A stretch of DNA of 64,000 nucleotides from Domibacillus tundrae (GTDB lineage Bacteria > Bacillota > Bacilli > Bacillales > Domibacillaceae). Shown one piece after another: positions 36,862 through 45,809 of this stretch (positions are counted from its first letter, which is position 1; every line of letters starts with the position of its first letter). Position numbers and translations under genes: made by a program. The DNA lies in contig NZ_LAJA01000020.1 of NCBI RefSeq assembly GCF_000970675.1, positions 1 through 64,000 on the forward strand, read 5' to 3'. The notes under the pieces were generated by a model. It made no database searches, was not told the DNA's origin, and saw only the letters and a program-made list of their open reading frames with translations.

Positions 36862-37176
36862 TTAAATCTCCCCTAGTCTTTCTGCTACGTTATATTTTTC
36901 TAACATTAATTTCAAACTATTTGCTTTTATAAATTCGGTAACCGAATTATTTATCACTTGCTTAACTTGTTCTTTGTTCTTAGCGTTAGACCAATATTCA
37001 TTAAATTGGGTTGAACCTTTTATTTCACCATTAATCCCCTTTACTTCTAAGCGTTGTATAAATACAAAATCTCCTGATTTATCACTGTTAAAGTCATCGG
37101 CATAGTAACGACCTAGAAATATGAAACGATTATGTTCTTGTTCGGCTCTACTACTAATCACGTCTGCTCTTCCCAT
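36862..37176 (-). CDS. Hypothetical protein
   Basis: A 104-residue soluble protein starting MGRADVISSRAEQEHNRFIFLGRYYADDFN, with a predicted mixed beta then helical C-terminus (NKEQVKQVINNSVTEFIKANSLKLMLEKY). AAAGGAGG precedes the ATG at seven bases. No family recognised. It lies 90 bases upstream of the SDR gene on the same strand, so may share a transcript. Confidence 0.55.
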   Translation of the reverse strand: MGRADVISSRAEQEHNRFIFLGRYYADDFNSDKSGDFVFIQRLEVKGINGEIKGSTQFNEYWSNAKNKEQVKQVINNSVTEFIKANSLKLMLEKYNVAERLGEI

Positions 37177-37463
37177 AATGTATTCCTCCTTTTTTCATTT
37201 TACTTCATCGTAAACTTATGGAAATAGTGTATCTATGTCCCAACGATATGTGGCATCCATTTTCAAGTATATAGAGGCCGTGCACTCGTTGGTAAATTAT
37301 AAGAATAAGTAAAATCTTTATCAACTTTCTCATCTTTACGGATTAACAGTCGTTCAGCTATATATTTTTAGTAATACCGCTTTTCTCCTCCGTTATTTTA
37401 CGTATCCTATTATACCAGCAATAAGCTGTGGAAGGTTCATTCATGCTTGGTTATTGGTTACCA

Positions 37464-37606
37464 CTCCCTGCCTGTTAGTGGAACAAGAAAATGGGCTGCC
37501 GTAGCAACCCATTGCTTCAATTATTGCTGCCTGTTAGCCATCCATGCAGCGCAAGCATTGCACCACAGATTATGTAAGGCAACTCGTTCTTACATGGGAG
37601 TTCAAG
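37464..37606 (+). repeat. Orphan copy of the terminator-containing intergenic repeat plus its companion block
   Basis: The left part (CCTGCCTGTTAGTGGAACAAG, then a hairpin GGGCTGCCG/CAACCC region, then TTGCTGCCTGTTAGCC) follows the plan of the array copies at 55.3-60.4 kb. The right part (CCATGCAGCGCAAGC.. CACCACAGATTATGTAAGG.. AACTCG) is closely similar to 55441-55510. It is the only place outside the array where both parts occur, and the surrounding 865-bp interval (37177-38042) has no supported gene. Confidence 0.55.
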
Positions 37607-38042
37607 AAGCCCTTATTTTGTATTGTTTATATGATTCAAAATCCAGCCCCATACTCTTTGAATTCCAGCTTAAGATGCTTCCCCACTCTGAACATGTCCT
37701 TTTAATAAAATTTATTATACGTTATCTTTTAGACTAATTGAAAAAATCATACGACGTACTTGAAGAATCCCTATGAAGATGCGACTTACTATTTCAGTGT
37801 CTCAAAAGTTGAATGCCTGCAAAGATAAAACTTTTATCAATTAAAAAGTAGCAGAAATGAAAAAAGATTGTGTCGTTCTCCACCCACCGGTTTATCGTAC
37901 CCATGATAAAAGAGGTAAGACAGTGCAACAGCAGGTCTTTCAGAACAATACTATATGAACATTACTTTAGACGGGCGTTCAAAAAGATTATATAGTATAA
38001 TGGGTCTACAGACCTAAAAAATACAACAAGAGGAGAACTAGC

Positions 38043-38594
38043 ATGAGTATCTATGACTTTGATTTTCAAGCATCAGACATAAATGGCAATTTACGTTCAT
38101 TAGAAGAGTACAAAGGGGAGGTTGTTCTGATCGTAAATACCGCTAGTAAATGTGGATTTACATATCAGTACGAAGATTTACAAAAATTATACGCTCGATA
38201 TAAGGATAAAGGATTTGTTATATTAGGGTTTCCTTCCAATCATTTCGATGATCAGGAACCTGGAAGTAATGAAGATATTAATCAATTTTGCAAGCTTAAT
38301 TATGGAGTCGATTTCCCAATGTTCTCTAAAATAAAAGTTAGAGATGAAGGTGCCAATCCTCTATTTAATTACTTAACTGCGGTTAAGCCATTTAAAGGAT
38401 TTAACCAATTTCATCCAGTATCAAGAATATTAAATTCTATTATTAGCGAAAAAGTTCCGCATTATATGCTTGGTGATTCAATCAAATGGAATTTTACAAA
38501 GTTCCTATTAGATCGAAATGGCAATGTCCTTCATCGTTTTGAAGCCACTACCGACATTATTGATATTGAAAAAGATATTGAAGCTTTATTATAA
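38043..38594 (+). CDS. Glutathione peroxidase-like thiol peroxidase
   Basis: Thioredoxin-fold peroxidase of 183 residues. The peroxidatic Cys is in VNTASKCGFTYQY near residue 37. ILGFPSNHF replaces the usual FPCNQF, so the second common Cys is Ser. The C-terminal IKWNFTKFLLDRNG is the conserved Trp/Asn segment. AGAGGAG precedes the ATG. Bacterial members use thioredoxin rather than glutathione. Own terminator follows. Confidence 0.9.
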   Translation: MSIYDFDFQASDINGNLRSLEEYKGEVVLIVNTASKCGFTYQYEDLQKLYARYKDKGFVILGFPSNHFDDQEPGSNEDINQFCKLNYGVDFPMFSKIKVRDEGANPLFNYLTAVKPFKGFNQFHPVSRILNSIISEKVPHYMLGDSIKWNFTKFLLDRNGNVLHRFEATTDIIDIEKDIEALL

Positions 38595-38600
38595 AATAGA

Positions 38601-38634
38601 AAGAGTCTGAACAGAATCACTGGTTCAGGCTCTT
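38601..38634 (+). terminator. Terminator of the peroxidase gene
   Basis: AAGAGTCTGAAC/GTTCAGGCTCTT, 12-bp stem with one G-T pair, followed by TTGTTTTTT. Confidence 0.85.
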
Positions 38635-38662
38635 TTGTTTTTTCTATCTAAACTATTCCTTG

Positions 38663-38688
38663 TTTTACATGGATCATTTTATGTAAAA
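38663..38688. repeat. Orphan copy of the methyltransferase leader inverted repeat
   Basis: TTTTACAT and ATGTAAAA arms, 10 bases apart, embedded in about 40 bases closely matching the leader at 28935-28975 (TTGTTTTACATGGAT..GTAAAAAAGCGGC). No methyltransferase coding sequence remains beside it. Confidence 0.6.
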
Positions 38689-38730
38689 AAGCGGCTGAGG
38701 TGAAAATCAGTATGGTAGTATTTCACACAT

Positions 38731-38769
38731 GAAGAATCCATCCTGCCTCTTTCGCAGGATGGATTCTTC
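38731..38769. terminator. Perfect long hairpin at the truncated LysR 3' end
   Basis: GAAGAATCCATCCTGC and GCAGGATGGATTCTTC are perfect 16-bp arms with a 7-base loop. It lies just beyond the LysR stop and is related to hairpins at 27852 and 41889, making a small dispersed family. Confidence 0.65.
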
Positions 38770-38779
38770 ATGAATGCTT

Positions 38780-39373
38780 CTAGATCATGTACCGCATGTT
38801 TGAAAAATCACTTTTAATTTCCCGCTCTTTTGAACTATAGAGAAGGATCATTTCATCGTCAATGATTGGGACAGAAAGTTGTTTAATCCGTTCTTTACCA
38901 CCATAAAATATCCCAAAATCAAGGACTCCTAATTCCAGCAGCTCCATAATAATGGGTGTAGGATGAGTAATAATCTTATACTTTATTTCTGGCATCTCTT
39001 TCAGCTCCTCCAGAATAAATTTGATAAAGCATGGCGCTAACCATGATTCAATTCCAATTTGGAGCTGATCAGGGTTGTTAATTACTTCCTGATACGTTCT
39101 CTTTACTTCCTTGCTTAAAATACTTGTTAAAACAGCATTAACATTACTGATATTGTGCAAAGATTCAATAGCATAAGGCAAAAAATACTTTCCTTCCCTG
39201 GTTAGTTCTACGCCCTTCCAGCTCCTTTCGATCAGTTTAAAATTTAGATTTTGCTCTAATTTATGAATTCTTGAGCTTAAAGTCGGTTGGCTAACGTGAA
39301 GGGACTGTGCGGCTTTCGAAATGCTTTTCTCTCGAACAACCATAATAAAGGACTGCAGGGATTCAATATCCAT
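38780..39373 (-). CDS. LysR-family regulator, C-terminally truncated
   Basis: A winged-HTH LysR N-terminus (MDIESLQSFIMVVREKSISKAAQSLHVSQPTLSSRIHKLEQNL) with the start of the effector domain (DQLQIGIESW..IKFILEEL). It stops at 197 residues; the family is about 290-300, so the second half of the effector domain is missing. The end abuts a repeat-type hairpin, suggesting truncation by rearrangement. It is divergent from an amidase gene across a 514-base gap, so it was probably the amidase regulator. Activity is doubtful. Confidence 0.75.
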   Translation of the reverse strand: MDIESLQSFIMVVREKSISKAAQSLHVSQPTLSSRIHKLEQNLNFKLIERSWKGVELTREGKYFLPYAIESLHNISNVNAVLTSILSKEVKRTYQEVINNPDQLQIGIESWLAPCFIKFILEELKEMPEIKYKIITHPTPIIMELLELGVLDFGIFYGGKERIKQLSVPIIDDEMILLYSSKEREIKSDFSNMRYMI

Positions 39374-39887
39374 ATAAAGTATCCTTTCTTTCTATTAGTG
39401 GCACCACATATAAATATTATGAATATCCCGGCATTAAGCTCATTTCTTTCTATTAGTAAGTGACCTATTAACTAATACACCATTATAGCGCTGCTGCCTT
39501 GAAAGTAAGTGTAAGCTTGTTATAAAAATTAACAGGTTTTTTATTAACATGCAGAGTTTATCTCATGGAAAAGAATGCACACGTTTTTTCCAAGTTAATC
39601 TTCAGTCAGCAATAAAAATTGAAAAATAGATGATTTGGATAACAATGTAATAAATTCCTCGGCAAAATAGTGCCTCAATGATTAAAATGGTTCCAAAACC
39701 AGGCCTTAATTGACATCGGCTTGGAATTTTATCAAACTCATCTATTTTCCGTGTTAGATTATCTACCAATTTCATTTTTAAAAATAGTAAACAAATATAA
39801 GATAGAAAAGCGAGAAAAAATTCCAGCTTGAGTGAAGGCTGTGATTTTGTTCTCAAACAATTCATTCAATGGAGAGGGGTAAAGCAT
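39374..39887. other. Divergent promoter region between LysR and amidase
   Basis: AT-rich, 514 bases. A minus-strand frame of 87 codons (39602-39865) has no ribosome site and no motif and is not called. CTTTCTATTAGT occurs twice (about 39390 and 39446), possible regulator half-sites. The amidase ribosome site is GGAGAGGGG at 39870-39878. Confidence 0.35.
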
Positions 39888-41417
39888 TTGAAAAACAGTA
39901 CCTTACTAAAATCCACTAAAGAAGATTTTCGTTTTGAAGAAGTGACCGTGAATGAACTGTTATTAGGATATCAGGAGGGCGCATTTACGGTACAGGAGGT
40001 TGTTGAGTCATTTCTAAATCGAATAGAGCAATTCGGGGATACTTATAATGCTTTTACCTTTATGAATCCTAATGCTTTAGAAGAAGCAAAAGAAATGGAT
40101 CGTTTGCGTGAAGAAGGGAAAACACTCGGACCGCTGGCAGGAATACCAATTGTCATTAAGGAAGCCGTCGATGTTGCAGGATACCCGTCTACATTTGGCT
40201 GGGCTCCTCTTAGCAAAGGCAGCGGAGGAATTGAATTAATGCCTGCAAAGGATGCACTCGTTACAACAAGACTAAAAGAAGCGGGTGCCATCATTCTTGG
40301 AAAAACAAATATTCCTGCCTTCAGCTGTGCCTATAATGCAAACAATAGTTGGAATGGTCCCACCTATAATGCGGTAAACCGTGAGCTTTCACCTGGCGGA
40401 AGCAGCAGTGGTACTGCTATGTCTGTCTCAGGTAACTTTGCTGTTCTTGGTGTAGCCGAAGAAACGGCGGGTTCGATCCAGGTTCCTGCTGCAGCTCAAT
40501 CATTGGTTGGAATTAAGCCATCATTTGGATTAATTCCATCAACTGGAGTGACACCCCTTGCAGGCAGTACCAGAGATGTTTTAGGACCTCACGCTCGTAC
40601 CGTTCAAGATGCTGCCATTATGCTCAATGTAATGGCTGGATATTCTGAAGAGGACGTTAAAACAGAAGCTGCTAAAGGGAATATTCCTGAAGCTGGATAC
40701 CCAGCTTTCCTTGATGCGACATCGCTTAAGGGAAAACGAGTCGGATTGTATGGACCCGGTTGGCGTACAGAAGAACTTTCAAAAGAAACACAAGAACTGT
40801 ATGCTCTTGCCATTGAGGAATTAGAAAAACAAGGTGCAGAAGTGATAACCGATCCTTTTGCCGGGACAGGTTTTGCTGAATACATGGAGTCAAAGAATGG
40901 ATTTATCGGAATGGAAACCTTCTTTCATGACCTTGAAAAATACTTTAAAAATTTAAATCCAGAACTTTCTATTAAAAGCGTATTTGAAAAAGCAGGCGAA
41001 GTTCCTTGGGCAGAAGGAGGTCCATTACGTTTAGTTTCTGATATCATCAATGCTGAAACAGCATCGGCTGATCCAAATGTTTTGCCAGATTTGAAGGAAT
41101 TTGATAAAGTGAAAGCGGAGTTGCTGCACATCATTAATACGGTGATGGAACAACATGAGTTAGACGGATTCGTTTTTCCTCAGATGCCTGAAGCGATTCC
41201 GTCGCTTCAAGTTGAAATTGTAAAATCAACAACTATCTCTGAAATCAATATCAGCGGGTTGCCACTGATCACAGTTCCGGCCGGCTATTACGAAAATGGC
41301 TCCCCATTTGCTCTGGCCTTCTTTGGTAAAATGTGGAGTGAACCTAGTCTTATAGGTATGGCTTATGCATATGAACAAGCAACTAAACATAGAGTTGCAC
41401 CAATTCTAATTAAATAA
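39888..41417 (+). CDS. Amidase-signature enzyme
   Basis: Amide hydrolase of the amidase-signature family, about 509 residues. The Ser-cisSer-Lys triad is visible: Lys in IPIVIKEAVDVAG, cis-Ser in ELSPGGSSSGTAMSVSG and the nucleophile Ser in ETAGSIQVPAAA. TTG 39888 is preferred, 10 bases after GGAGAGGGG; an earlier ATG at 39828 has none. Divergent from a truncated LysR gene. The substrate is not deducible; it is not GatA-like in context (no gatB/gatC). Confidence 0.9.
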   Translation: MKNSTLLKSTKEDFRFEEVTVNELLLGYQEGAFTVQEVVESFLNRIEQFGDTYNAFTFMNPNALEEAKEMDRLREEGKTLGPLAGIPIVIKEAVDVAGYPSTFGWAPLSKGSGGIELMPAKDALVTTRLKEAGAIILGKTNIPAFSCAYNANNSWNGPTYNAVNRELSPGGSSSGTAMSVSGNFAVLGVAEETAGSIQVPAAAQSLVGIKPSFGLIPSTGVTPLAGSTRDVLGPHARTVQDAAIMLNVMAGYSEEDVKTEAAKGNIPEAGYPAFLDATSLKGKRVGLYGPGWRTEELSKETQELYALAIEELEKQGAEVITDPFAGTGFAEYMESKNGFIGMETFFHDLEKYFKNLNPELSIKSVFEKAGEVPWAEGGPLRLVSDIINAETASADPNVLPDLKEFDKVKAELLHIINTVMEQHELDGFVFPQMPEAIPSLQVEIVKSTTISEINISGLPLITVPAGYYENGSPFALAFFGKMWSEPSLIGMAYAYEQATKHRVAPILIK

Positions 41418-41429
41418 CTATAACCAGTG

Positions 41430-41460
41430 AATACTCCCCATCCGAAAGGTGGGGAGTATT
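41430..41460 (+). terminator. Amidase terminator
   Basis: Perfect 11-bp stem AATACTCCCCA/TGGGGAGTATT with a 9-base loop. Confidence 0.8.
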
Positions 41461-41518
41461 CATATTTATTAAAGTATGCTTGTATTCAGAATTTCTAAAA
41501 AAGATTCGTGTAAAGTTA

Positions 41519-41725
41519 TCACCTAAATGAATATGCGACATTCCTTTTTGAAAGACGGGTGCAGACGCAATCAAATCTTTCAATGTCATTGCTTGAATTG
41601 GGAATGGAAGCCCCTATTGGAAGATCAAGGCGGCTTAAGAAGATTTCTTTGGTCAAAGAAAAACCACCAGGATGGGTCCCGCCTATACCAGACTCTGCTG
41701 AAAAATCGAGATAGCTTTTCTTCAA
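41519..41725 (-). pseudogene. Decayed partial copy of the methyltransferase gene
   Basis: The first 40 residues (KKSYLDFSAESGIGGTHPGGFSLTKEIF) are nearly those of the methyltransferase at 28926. After IGAS the sequence collapses, with deletions removing SAM motif I, and ends in a short relic of the AERLNQRNVV region (CTRLSKRNVAYS). The leader inverted repeat and upstream flank (CCGCTCCGTTAAATCAATAAA) are also duplicated. Confidence 0.8.
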
Positions 41726-41741
41726 CCTTTCTGCTCCCTTA

Positions 41742-41767
41742 TTTTATATTCATCATTTTATGTAAAA
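41742..41767 (-). repeat. Third copy of the TTTTACAT/ATGTAAAA leader repeat
   Basis: Left arm reads TTTTATAT (one change), right arm ATGTAAAA is intact. It precedes the decayed methyltransferase copy just as at 28942. Confidence 0.6.
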
Positions 41768-41888
41768 AAGCGGGAGAGATGATATTCTGGTGTCAGTCCC
41801 CCGCTCCGTTAAATCAATAAAGCACAGAAGGAAGCAAGGCAGGAAAATACCCCATTTTTCAGGGAAAATCATTTCAGCCACAAAAAAT

Positions 41889-41917
41889 CCACCTTGCTAT
41901 TTTCGCAAGATGGATTT
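41889..41917 (-). terminator. Terminator-like hairpin
   Basis: ATCCACCTTGC and GCAAGATGGAT pair with one mismatch, T run on the minus strand. Same family as the hairpins at 27852 and 38731. Confidence 0.55.
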
Positions 41918-41976
41918 ATATCATTTTTTATGATTCCGACTGGGGGCAGAAAGAGCCGTCCCTCATGCTCCTTATA

Positions 41977-43452
41977 TTAGGTTCCGCAAAAGGTTCGGTA
42001 AGGACGAAGTGATTGCGGAGGCAGTTTGGCGTAATCATCCTGTTCGTGCGAATACGCATAGGGGCTTGAAAGAACATCAAGCAGCCGCTCCATCACACTG
42101 TAGTCTCCTTTTTCCACTGCAGCTTCCAATGCTTCTTCTACCCGGTGGTTCCGGGGAATGACCGCAGGATTGCTGTTTTGCATCAACTGAGCTGAGGAGA
42201 CTTTCGATTCCTCCTGCCGACCTAGTCTCGCCTGCCACCGCTCATTCCACTGAGTAAATTCTTCGGTTCCAGACAGAACCGTATCTTCATGTTTATTAAA
42301 CGTTAAAGCGCGGAAGGTATTCGTATAGTCCGCACGATTCTTCTGCATCATACCAAGAAGGTCTTCAACAAGGGATTTATCCTCCGGCTCTTCATTAAAT
42401 AGTCCAAGTTTCGCTCTCATTCCGGCGAGCCAATGAGTGTCGTACAACGCAGAAAAATCTGAAATCGCACCCTCGGCCAGGTCGATAGCTTTTTCCTGAT
42501 TTTCATCGAGAAGAGGCAATAAGGTTTCCGCAAATCGCGCGAGGTTCCACCCGGCAATCATCGGCTGATTGCCATACGCATAGCGGCCTTGAACGTCAAT
42601 GGAACTGAATACCGTTTCCGGATCATACGTATCCATAAAGGCGCACGGGCCATAATCGATCGTTTCTCCGCTAATGGTCATGTTGTCGGTGTTCATCACT
42701 CCATGGATAAAGCCAACGAGCTGCCATTTGGCAATGAGTGCGGCTTGGCGCTTGATCACTTCCTGAAGGAGCGAAAGATAGCGGTTTTCATCCGCTTCAA
42801 TGTCTGGATAATGACGCTCTAGTGCGTAGTCAGCCAATGCCTGGAGCCCCTTCCCGCCTTCCCAATTTGCCGCAAATTGAAACGTGCCAACACGCAAATG
42901 ACTGGCCGCCACACGGGTTAAAACCGCACCTGGCAGTCCCGTTTCGCGGCTGACCGTCTCACCGGTTGTTACAACGGCCAGACTGCGGGTGGTAGGAATA
43001 CCGAGCGCATGCATCGCTTCGCTGATGATATATTCACGCAGCATCGGCCCAAGTGCGGCCCTTCCGTCTCCTCCGCGGGAGAAAGGCGTCCGGCCTGAAC
43101 CCTTGAGCTGAATATCAACCCGTTCACCATCGGGCGTGATCTGCTCGCCAAGCAGCAAAGCCCGGCCGTCCCCCAGCATCGTAAAATGCCCAAACTGATG
43201 ACCTGCATACGCCTGGGCAAGCGGCGAAGCACCTTTCGGAACCCGGTTACCCGCAAATACTGCTGTGCCCTCCCCGCTTTGCAGCGCTTCGGCGTTTAAT
43301 CCTAATGATGCCGCCAGCGAATCATTGAGCATGACCAGCTTCGGTGAGCGTACAGGATTCAGGTCTTGACGCGCAAAAAAGGATTCCGGCAGACGGGCAT
43401 AACGATTATCGAAGTTCCATCCTGTTTTGATCGTTTCTTTTTTCTGTGTCAT
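41977..43452 (-). CDS. selO: SelO/YdiU-family protein adenylyltransferase
   Basis: Pseudokinase-fold enzyme that AMPylates protein Ser/Thr/Tyr. It is 491 residues. Visible blocks are [57 protein letters not shown], the active-site [27 protein letters not shown] and the C-terminal CGT, where a redox Cys is typical. ATG 43452 with GGGGGAT upstream is chosen. In bacteria this enzyme is linked to oxidative stress control. Single gene. Confidence 0.93.
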   Translation of the reverse strand: MTQKKETIKTGWNFDNRYARLPESFFARQDLNPVRSPKLVMLNDSLAASLGLNAEALQSGEGTAVFAGNRVPKGASPLAQAYAGHQFGHFTMLGDGRALLLGEQITPDGERVDIQLKGSGRTPFSRGGDGRAALGPMLREYIISEAMHALGIPTTRSLAVVTTGETVSRETGLPGAVLTRVAASHLRVGTFQFAANWEGGKGLQALADYALERHYPDIEADENRYLSLLQEVIKRQAALIAKWQLVGFIHGVMNTDNMTISGETIDYGPCAFMDTYDPETVFSSIDVQGRYAYGNQPMIAGWNLARFAETLLPLLDENQEKAIDLAEGAISDFSALYDTHWLAGMRAKLGLFNEEPEDKSLVEDLLGMMQKNRADYTNTFRALTFNKHEDTVLSGTEEFTQWNERWQARLGRQEESKVSSAQLMQNSNPAVIPRNHRVEEALEAAVEKGDYSVMERLLDVLSSPYAYSHEQDDYAKLPPQSLRPYRTFCGT

Positions 43453-43657
43453 CATATCCCCCTTCTTCTGCTTTTGTCTTTTTGTTTCCGAATATTTTTT
43501 TACATACACATAAATCACGGCATTTCATTCTAACGCAAGGCAGCCCCGATTAGTGTCTGCTTCTTCTAAGTCATTATACCCTTTCCAACTATGGATGACG
43601 CCCTTTAAATGAACTGAAATAAAAAGCAAAAAAGATCGCCTCTAATAAAGTAATCTT

Positions 43658-43786
43658 TTACAGCAAATCCTTGCCGGTAAGGATTTGCAAGGGTTTTTGT
43701 TGTATCATTCCTGCTGCGTCCAAACCAGCGATCTCTTGGTCATCAAAACGGGTTCCTTTATTTAGTACGTATCGATGACGTTTCAT
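43658..43786 (-). CDS. Possible 42-residue ORF or gene fragment
   Basis: MKRHRYVLNKGTRFDDQEIA then GLDAAGMIQQKPLQILTGKD reads like real coding sequence, but there is no ribosome site and the frame is open upstream (VRTNNL), so it is more likely the tail of a lost gene. A perfect hairpin GCAAATCCTT/AAGGATTTGC overlaps its last codons. Not recognised. Confidence 0.3.
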   Translation of the reverse strand: MKRHRYVLNKGTRFDDQEIAGLDAAGMIQQKPLQILTGKDLL

Positions 43787-43833
43787 CAAATTGTTAGTGC
43801 GAACCAAGCAGCAGCACATAATCCTTTTACAGC

Positions 43834-44157
43834 TTATTCAGCCGGTCTTGGACCTGGATCCATGCCGCTGTTTTGCACTGTCATAATGGGGCGGACAGTC
43901 ATCTCACCATTTACCCGAACTTGACAAGATAAACGTATATGATCATCAACCAATCCCTTTTCATCAAATGCTTTTTTTTCGATATTGGTTAAATCATCAA
44001 AGTTGCCTTCCAATATTTCTACTCGGCACGTTGTACATCTGGCTTTGCCGCCGCATCGATGCAGGATATCTACACCATTATCTTCTAACGCCAGCACCAG
44101 CTTCTTTCCTGTTTCAACTTCAAACGTGTCCAGCCCTGAAACCGTTAATTTGGGCAT
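43834..44157 (-). CDS. 2Fe-2S (adrenodoxin/plant-type) ferredoxin
   Basis: A 107-residue electron carrier. Cluster ligands are three Cys in HRCGGKARCTTCRVE (Cx5Cx2C) and the fourth in RLSCQVRVNG. AGGAGATGATAGT precedes the ATG. Bacillus homologues (YfhL/fer-type) act as general electron donors; no partner reductase is adjacent. C-terminus MDPGPRPAE is unusual and acidic/proline-rich. Confidence 0.92.
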   Translation of the reverse strand: MPKLTVSGLDTFEVETGKKLVLALEDNGVDILHRCGGKARCTTCRVEILEGNFDDLTNIEKKAFDEKGLVDDHIRLSCQVRVNGEMTVRPIMTVQNSGMDPGPRPAE

Positions 44158-44262
44158 ACTATCATCTCCTGTTAGAAAAAAATTTTAATTGTTACTAATA
44201 AAATCAACTTAATTAAAGAATTTATGCAAAGCTGTTCCAATCCTTACTAATTCCATCTTTCA

Positions 44263-45213
44263 TTATCTTCGCCAATTGTACCGGGTACCTGGGTTTTTTT
44301 CACCTTCCAGTGATTTTCCCGTTAACACAAGCGGAATTGCTCCAGGCAGGGACAAAGCAGCAGGAGCACCGTCTGATATTTTTAAAAGTGTTCCTTTTGG
44401 GACAAATGGATACAACTCTTCAATATGGTCATTCAACAAGCGAAAGCAGCCCCCTGACACACTTCTCCCGACCGAAGAAGGCTTGTTTGTTCCATGTATG
44501 GCTACTTGTTGTTCCAGTACAAGCCCTCTAGTGCCAAACGGGGAGCCTGGACCGTTCGGTTCCACTACTCTTTCTGTTACATATGAAGAGGAAAACGGCA
44601 TTCCGTTTTTTCCTGTAGCTGCCGAATAAACAGCAATCGGCCTGCCATGAAAGGAAAGCGCCAATTTGTGCACACTTGGATAAACGAGAATTTCCACCAG
44701 TCCTTTTCGAGCATCAAGAGAATTACCTGCTAAAAAAAGAGTATAGCTTCGGCTCGTTCGTTTGTATGTCATTCCTTTAGGAACATACGAAATCCAGTTA
44801 TTAGGATACGACCTCGCTAACTCCTCAAGCGAAACAGGATAGCGTTTTTTTTCTCCATAAAAATGCACAATCGCGCTGTTTACAACGAGCCACTCCACAT
44901 GCTTTCGATTCGTTACATCAACCGGCAGCAATGCGCCGCCTTTTTGAGCAATGTTCGTTCCCTGCTGTGAAACTGCTTTTCCCTCATACACAGGTCCAGA
45001 ATCATGTATTGCTTTAGAGGCATCGGCAGCGTTTTCTTCCGTGAACGTGTCTGTAAAGTGAAAAAAATAATGATCTAAAACAAATGCGGTATACAAAAGA
45101 AATAAACAAGAGAAAAAGATCAGTAAAGCCAGCAACCTTTTACTCGATTGCCCCTGTTTTGCTTTTGATTCTGCATTTCTTACACGTATATGGAGATTTT
45201 GAGGTTTCTTCAC
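44263..45213 (-). CDS. Membrane-anchored L,D-transpeptidase (YkuD domain)
   Basis: Peptidoglycan 3-3 crosslinking-type enzyme, 316 residues. A cytoplasmic basic N-terminus and a single membrane segment (about 26-48, LLALLIFFSCLFLLYTAFVL) anchor it. The YkuD domain begins VEILVYPSVHKLALSFHGRP, and its catalytic block is IHGTNKPSSVGRSVSGGCFRL with His and Cys. GTG 45213 has GGAGG eight bases upstream. It may act in the spore or envelope; the transglutaminase gene lies nearby but is not obviously linked. Confidence 0.9.
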   Translation of the reverse strand: MKKPQNLHIRVRNAESKAKQGQSSKRLLALLIFFSCLFLLYTAFVLDHYFFHFTDTFTEENAADASKAIHDSGPVYEGKAVSQQGTNIAQKGGALLPVDVTNRKHVEWLVVNSAIVHFYGEKKRYPVSLEELARSYPNNWISYVPKGMTYKRTSRSYTLFLAGNSLDARKGLVEILVYPSVHKLALSFHGRPIAVYSAATGKNGMPFSSSYVTERVVEPNGPGSPFGTRGLVLEQQVAIHGTNKPSSVGRSVSGGCFRLLNDHIEELYPFVPKGTLLKISDGAPAALSLPGAIPLVLTGKSLEGEKNPGTRYNWRR

Positions 45214-45298
45214 CTTTCTCGCCTCCTGCTTCTTTTAATGCCGGTGCATGAAGAGCCTGCCGGCGATAAAATGAAGCCCGGCTATGTTCTTTACACAC

Positions 45299-45484
45299 TC
45301 AAACTTGTTTTAAAGCAGATCGATGACTCACAAACCGCTCCGAAGTAAATGAAGATTTTTTCTTCCTTATCTTGTTTACTTCGCTTATTTTTTCTTCGTT
45401 TTTTCGTGAATGATCACTTCTTTTATATAAAATGCCCTGGCCCTTAAGTTGATTTTCGCTGCTATGCATGTTCCGAGTTTTCAT
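45299..45484 (-). CDS. Doubtful small basic ORF
   Basis: A 61-codon frame (MKTRNMHSSENQLKGQGILY..), very Lys/Ser-rich, with only a weak AAAGA before the ATG. No family. It lies upstream of the transpeptidase gene on the same strand. Retained at low confidence because it fills an otherwise empty 590-bp interval (45214-45809) in which I see nothing else. Confidence 0.2.
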   Translation of the reverse strand: MKTRNMHSSENQLKGQGILYKRSDHSRKNEEKISEVNKIRKKKSSFTSERFVSHRSALKQV

Positions 45485-45809
45485 TCTTTATAATGAACAA
45501 AATTATATCATTAGTTCTTAATAAAGAACAATAAAATATCATTTCCCCCTGCGTTTTAAATAAAAAGTCAGTATCGTTAAACACAAAAAAACCCCCTCAA
45601 AAAGAGACGATTTTGAAAAGTTCATTTGATCATGAGAGCTTTTTTCTGTCCTATTAAGTTTTGTTGTCTCCTTTTCTAAGATGAAGTGGAATCGCCCTAT
45701 TTTTCATCAATTTTTTTCAAAAACAGATTCTTTTATTTATTGATAAATCAACGTTTTCATCCGTACTTTGATCGAATTTTATGTTAAACCAACACTTTTG
45801 GGCTGGCGA

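Noticed and set aside
39602-39865. Minus-strand 87-codon frame between LysR and amidase
   Set aside because: No ribosome site, no motif, and it overlaps the amidase leader.
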